A stretch of 8,339 bases of DNA, taken from assembly GCA_002455915.1 (NCBI GenBank), contig DKLU01000408.1, positions 1 through 8,339 on the forward strand. Direction: 5' to 3'. The notes below the pieces were generated by a model, which searched no databases, had not been told where the DNA came from, and saw only the letters and a program-made list of their open reading frames with translations. This DNA comes from Chryseobacterium sp. UBA6632 (GTDB taxonomy: Bacteria; Bacteroidota; Bacteroidia; Flavobacteriales; Weeksellaceae). Of this stretch, positions 5,548-8,339 are shown one piece after another. A program made the translations under genes and the position numbers. Numbering within the stretch: position 1 is the stretch's first letter; each line of letters begins with the position of its first letter.

Positions 5548-7677
5548 ATGAAAAAATTCTTACTAACGCTTACCGTTGCTGCTGCATTTCAAAGTTGGTC
5601 TGCACAGGAAATCACTTTAGATAAAATATATTCAGGATATTACCGTGGAAAAGGCATTGCCGGAATAACATCCATGAAAAACGGCGAAAATTATTTAGTA
5701 ATTGAACCGACAGGAATTGCAAAATACTCTTACAAAACCTCTCAAAAAGAAGGAAATATTGTAGACGGACAATTTGAAAGCTATGAATTTTCGGATGATG
5801 AGTCTAAAATTCTTTTGCTAAAAGGCAGCCAGCCGATTTACAGACATTCTTTTTTAGGTGTTTTTGATGTTAAAGATCTGAAATCTGGGAAAACGCTTTC
5901 GTTAAATGACGGAAAACCTGTTCAGGAGCCAAGATTTTCTCCGGATGCAACCAAAGTGGCTTTTATTGTTGATAATAATATTTTTTATCAGGATTTAAAC
6001 TCAGGAAAAATCACACAGGTTACAGAACATGGTGTTAAAAATAAAGTATTGAACGGTCTTGCAGATTGGGTTTACGAAGAAGAATTCGGGCACGCAAGAT
6101 TGTATGAATGGACGAAAAACTCTAATGCGATTGTTTTTGTGAAATCTGTCGAAACAGATGTTCCGGAAATTTATATTCCAATCTACGGAAAAACGCTTTA
6201 TCCAACAGAAATGCGTTACAAATACCCTAAAGCGGGTGAAAAAAACTCGGTAGTTTCAGCACATATTTATCTTTTGGATGGCGGTAAAAAAACAAAAGTG
6301 AATTTGGATAATTTTAAAAATTATTACATTCCGAATGTTATTCAGACTTCAAAACCTGACGAAATTGTGTTGATTACTTCTCAGAGAACACAAAACGCGT
6401 CTGATGTATTGAAAGTAAATACGAAAACTGGTGAAGTAAAAAAATTGTTCACAGAAACCGATGAAAAATGGATTGATACAGATAATGTTACCCTAGAATT
6501 TTTAGATGACAACAGCTTTCTTTGGGGCTCTGAAAGAGACGGAAACCGCCATTTATACTGGTACGACCAAGATGGAAAGCTGAAAAAGCAAGTAACAAAA
6601 GGAAATTGGGAAGTGACTGATTATTATGGATTTAATCCTAAATCAAAGGAAATCTACGTTCAGACAACTGAAAAAGGAAGCATCAACAAAGTAGTTTCTA
6701 AAGTAAATATCGAAAACGGAAAATCTCAGTTGATTTCTAACGCAGAAGGAAATAATTCTGCAAATTTCAGCAAAAACTATAATTATTTCATCGAAACTTC
6801 TTCTACCGCTGCAAAACCTTATACTTTCGTTTTAAAAGACGGAAATGGTAAAACGGTAAAAGAACTTCAGAATAATAATGATCAGCTTCAAAAATTAAAA
6901 TCGGATAATTTCACAGAAAAAGAATTCATCACGATTCCAAACGACGCCGGAGATCAAATGAATGCGTGGATCATCAAGCCTAAAAACTTTGATAAAAATA
7001 AAAAATATCCATTGTTCATGTTCCAATATTCTGGTCCGGGATCTCAACAAGTTGCTAATTCCTGGGACAACGGAAACGGAATTTGGTTTGAAATGTTAGC
7101 ACAAAAAGGTTATATCGTAGCTTGTGTTGATGGACGTGGAACGGGCTACAAAGGTGCTAAATTCAAGAAGGTAACATACATGAATTTAGGAAAATACGAA
7201 ATTGAAGACCAAATTACTGCTGCAAAATGGTTTGGAAATCAATCGTATATCGACAAATCAAGAATCGGAATGTTCGGTTGGAGCTTCGGAGGTTATATGA
7301 CGAGTTTGGCAATGACCAAAGGTGCGGATGTTTTTAAAATGGGAATCGCTGTCGCGCCGGTTACGAACTGGAGGTATTATGACTCAGTGTATACAGAAAG
7401 ATTTTTAAGAACTCCACAGGAAAACCCTGATGGATACGATAAAAATTCACCGACTGAATATGCGAATTTATTGAAAGGAAAGTTCTTACTAATCCACGGC
7501 ACTGCCGATGATAACGTACATTTCCAAAATTCAATGGAATTCTCGGAAGCTTTAATTCAAAACAAAAAACAATTTGATTTCATGGCTTACCCTGATAAAA
7601 ACCACGGAATTTATGGTGGACAAACAAGACCACAACTGTATCAGAAAATGACTGATTTTATTTTGGAGAATTTGTAG
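5548..7677 (+). CDS. Secreted dipeptidyl peptidase IV-type serine peptidase (S9B)
   Basis: This 709-residue exported peptidase should remove N-terminal dipeptides, typically X-Pro or X-Ala, in the periplasm and so support growth on peptides. The signal peptide is MKKFLLTLTVAAAFQSWSA, with cleavage likely at A19/Q20. Residues about 40-465 form the DPPIV beta-propeller and include DWVYEEEF (173-180); E178 and E179 match human DPP4 E205/E206, which hold the substrate amino terminus. The alpha/beta-hydrolase domain covers about 480-709, with YSGPGSQ (Y494 as oxyanion-hole Tyr), VDGRGTGYKG, the nucleophile elbow GWSFGGYM (Ser579), GTADDNVHF (Asp654) and KNHGI (His686). The Asp-to-His spacing of 32 equals that of human DPP4. 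Length is normal for bacterial DPPIV. An in-frame TTG at 5527 is rejected because it lies in the promoter box and adds residues ahead of the signal peptide. It is a single-gene unit between a promoter and a strong terminator. Exact substrate preference cannot be read from sequence. Confidence 0.94.
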   Translation: MKKFLLTLTVAAAFQSWSAQEITLDKIYSGYYRGKGIAGITSMKNGENYLVIEPTGIAKYSYKTSQKEGNIVDGQFESYEFSDDESKILLLKGSQPIYRHSFLGVFDVKDLKSGKTLSLNDGKPVQEPRFSPDATKVAFIVDNNIFYQDLNSGKITQVTEHGVKNKVLNGLADWVYEEEFGHARLYEWTKNSNAIVFVKSVETDVPEIYIPIYGKTLYPTEMRYKYPKAGEKNSVVSAHIYLLDGGKKTKVNLDNFKNYYIPNVIQTSKPDEIVLITSQRTQNASDVLKVNTKTGEVKKLFTETDEKWIDTDNVTLEFLDDNSFLWGSERDGNRHLYWYDQDGKLKKQVTKGNWEVTDYYGFNPKSKEIYVQTTEKGSINKVVSKVNIENGKSQLISNAEGNNSANFSKNYNYFIETSSTAAKPYTFVLKDGNGKTVKELQNNNDQLQKLKSDNFTEKEFITIPNDAGDQMNAWIIKPKNFDKNKKYPLFMFQYSGPGSQQVANSWDNGNGIWFEMLAQKGYIVACVDGRGTGYKGAKFKKVTYMNLGKYEIEDQITAAKWFGNQSYIDKSRIGMFGWSFGGYMTSLAMTKGADVFKMGIAVAPVTNWRYYDSVYTERFLRTPQENPDGYDKNSPTEYANLLKGKFLLIHGTADDNVHFQNSMEFSEALIQNKKQFDFMAYPDKNHGIYGGQTRPQLYQKMTDFILENL

Positions 7678-7701
7678 AATTGATCTAAAATTTAATGATA
7701 A

Positions 7702-7738
7702 AAAAACTCCGAATCCCTTTTTAAGATTCGGAGTTTTT
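7702..7738. terminator. Bidirectional terminator shared by peptidase and toxin-antitoxin unit
   Basis: AAAAACTCCGAATC (7702-7715) pairs perfectly with GATTCGGAGTTTTT (7725-7738) around a nine-base loop. A runs on one side and T runs on the other allow termination in both directions. It lies 24 bases after the peptidase stop. On the - strand its outer arm overlaps the toxin stop codon (7737-7739). Confidence 0.9.
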
Positions 7739-8041
7739 ATTTTCGGTCTTTCCAATGTTCAGGATCTCTTGAAGCATGGAAAATAGAATATATTTCAATT
7801 ATATTTTTATCTTGATTATAAGAATAGTGAACTCCAAATGGAAACTTTTTTAAAAATGCTATTCTATAATTTTCATATCTAATTTCACAAGAGAGAGGGT
7901 TTTCGGAAATATATTTTACTTTTTCTTTAAAATCTTTTAAAAATATCCGATTAGTTTTTTATTTCTTGCATTATACCAATCTGCAATTTCCTTCAAATCA
8001 AAATCTGCATTTGCGGAAATTACAGCTTTAGCTTTTTTCAT
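7737..8041 (-). pseudogene. RelE/ParE-type toxin, frameshifted
   Basis: From the ATG at 8041 the frame reads MKKAKAVISANADFDLKEIA...WYNARNKKLIGYF and stops at TAA (7939-7937) after 34 residues. A frame shifted by one base continues LKDFKEKVKYISENPL...IAFLKKFPFGVHYSYN...IIEIYSIFHASRDPEHW and stops at 7739-7737. Joined, this is 101 residues, the normal length of a RelE/ParE-superfamily toxin (ribosome-dependent mRNA nuclease or gyrase inhibitor). It includes the family's DLKEIADWYN helix and the C-terminal FHASRDPEHW signature. The second frame has a stop at 7961-7959, so the lesion lies between about 7937 and 7959. The five-base run (AAAAA, 7939-7943) is the likely site, since one added base restores the expected spacing. 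The ATG overlaps the antitoxin end by 14 bases. Causes could be a real inactivating mutation or a homopolymer sequencing error. A programmed -1 shift seems unlikely because the site is not a canonical slippery heptamer. Confidence 0.85.
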
Positions 8042-8273
8042 CTAATAATTTCTTTTCAAAATTTTCAATAAAATCATCAAAGTCCAAAAGTGAATCAGGA
8101 TTTTCTTCTGCATATTTTGCTCTTCTTATTACCTCTTCTTTTTGCCAACCAAGAATAGAAAAATCTTCCTCAACAGTTACTGAAATAGGTTTATTTTTAA
8201 ATGCAGCTTTTATACTTTTTATTAAATCTTCATTAATTTCATCTGCAGATGATAAGTGAAATACTGTATTCAT
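8028..8273 (-). CDS. Putative antitoxin of a RelE/ParE-type module
   Basis: This is an 81-residue acidic protein from the ATG at 8273. Its N-terminal part, MNTVFHLSSADEINEDLIKS (1-20) followed by IKAAFKNKPISVTVEED (21-37), would fit the dimerising and DNA-binding half of a small antitoxin. The C-terminal part has LGWQKEEVIRRAKYAEENPD (41-60) and DFDDFIENFEKKLLDEK (64-80), the acidic amphipathic helix expected to wrap the toxin. Assignment comes mainly from context: it lies upstream of and overlaps by 14 bases a RelE/ParE-type toxin frame, the usual order. A TTG seven codons upstream (8294) lies inside a promoter box and is rejected as the start. It probably represses its own promoter, but I see no clear operator. 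I cannot name its antitoxin family with certainty. Confidence 0.78.
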   Translation of the reverse strand: MNTVFHLSSADEINEDLIKSIKAAFKNKPISVTVEEDFSILGWQKEEVIRRAKYAEENPDSLLDFDDFIENFEKKLLDEKS

Positions 8274-8291
8274 AATTCGGTTTATTTTATC

Positions 8292-8299
8292 CAAAGTTA
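8292..8299 (-). promoter_or_regulatory. -7 promoter box for the toxin-antitoxin unit
   Basis: On the - strand TAACTTTG (8299 to 8292) fits TAnnTTTG and ends 18 bases before the antitoxin ATG at 8273, the same distance as at the two secreted-protein genes (17-18 bases). The rest of the window, 8300-8339, is AT-rich with no gene I can support. Confidence 0.6.
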
Positions 8300-8339
8300 A
8301 TAAAATTCGATTATTATTTTTAAAATTCTATATTTGTGA

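Noticed and set aside
7552..7755. Open frame of 67 codons on the - strand covering the peptidase end and the terminator
   Set aside because: It reads through the strong terminator hairpin and into the peptidase gene, with no motif; composition is not that of a real protein.
7937..7948. Programmed -1 frameshift in the toxin gene
   Set aside because: The zero-frame codons TAT TTT before TAA do not form an X XXY YYZ slippery heptamer, since TAT re-pairs poorly as ATA, and I see no clear downstream stimulatory structure. A point deletion or sequencing error is simpler.

Overview
The window looks like chromosomal DNA of a Bacteroidota member, most likely family Weeksellaceae (Chryseobacterium or a close relative). 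The basis is its AT-rich composition, promoters of the TAnnTTTG type instead of sigma-70 boxes, the lack of clear Shine-Dalgarno sequences, signal peptides ending in ...A-Q, and protein types typical of flavobacteria. The genus is an inference from sequence style, not a database match.

Layout. (1) 98-1762 (+): a 554-residue GT35 glucan phosphorylase-type protein. It keeps nearly all family motifs but has Thr where the pyridoxal-phosphate lysine should be. (2) 1763-1978: an intergenic stretch with an unusual inverted repeat built from four TTAAG words facing four CTTAA words, then a strong palindromic terminator shared by convergent genes. (3) 2647-1979 (-): a two-gene unit, an unrecognised 157-residue protein followed by a 60-residue DUF6496-type basic protein. 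(4) 2648-2838: divergent intergenic region with TAnnTTTG promoter boxes for the next genes. (5) 2839-5416 (+): two secreted proteins of unknown function, separated by 7 bases, ending at a hairpin terminator. (6) 5548-7677 (+): a secreted dipeptidyl peptidase IV-type serine peptidase (S9B) with intact catalytic triad and N-terminus-recognising Glu motif, ending at a strong bidirectional terminator. (7) 8273-7737 (-): a toxin-antitoxin module with its own promoter. The 81-residue antitoxin is intact, while the overlapping RelE/ParE-type toxin is split by a one-base frameshift at a run of five A (+ strand).

The genes do not form one pathway. They are independent small transcription units: storage-glucan metabolism, a stress-type or unknown pair, an exported unknown pair, an exported peptidase for peptide use, and a decayed (or mis-sequenced) toxin-antitoxin locus. 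The points most worth a second look are the missing PLP lysine, the broken toxin beside a whole antitoxin, and the phased TTAAG inverted repeat. I see no CRISPR array, insertion sequence, tRNA or rRNA. I do not see convincing evidence of a wholly new multi-gene system; the closest candidate is the secreted gene pair at 2839-5416.
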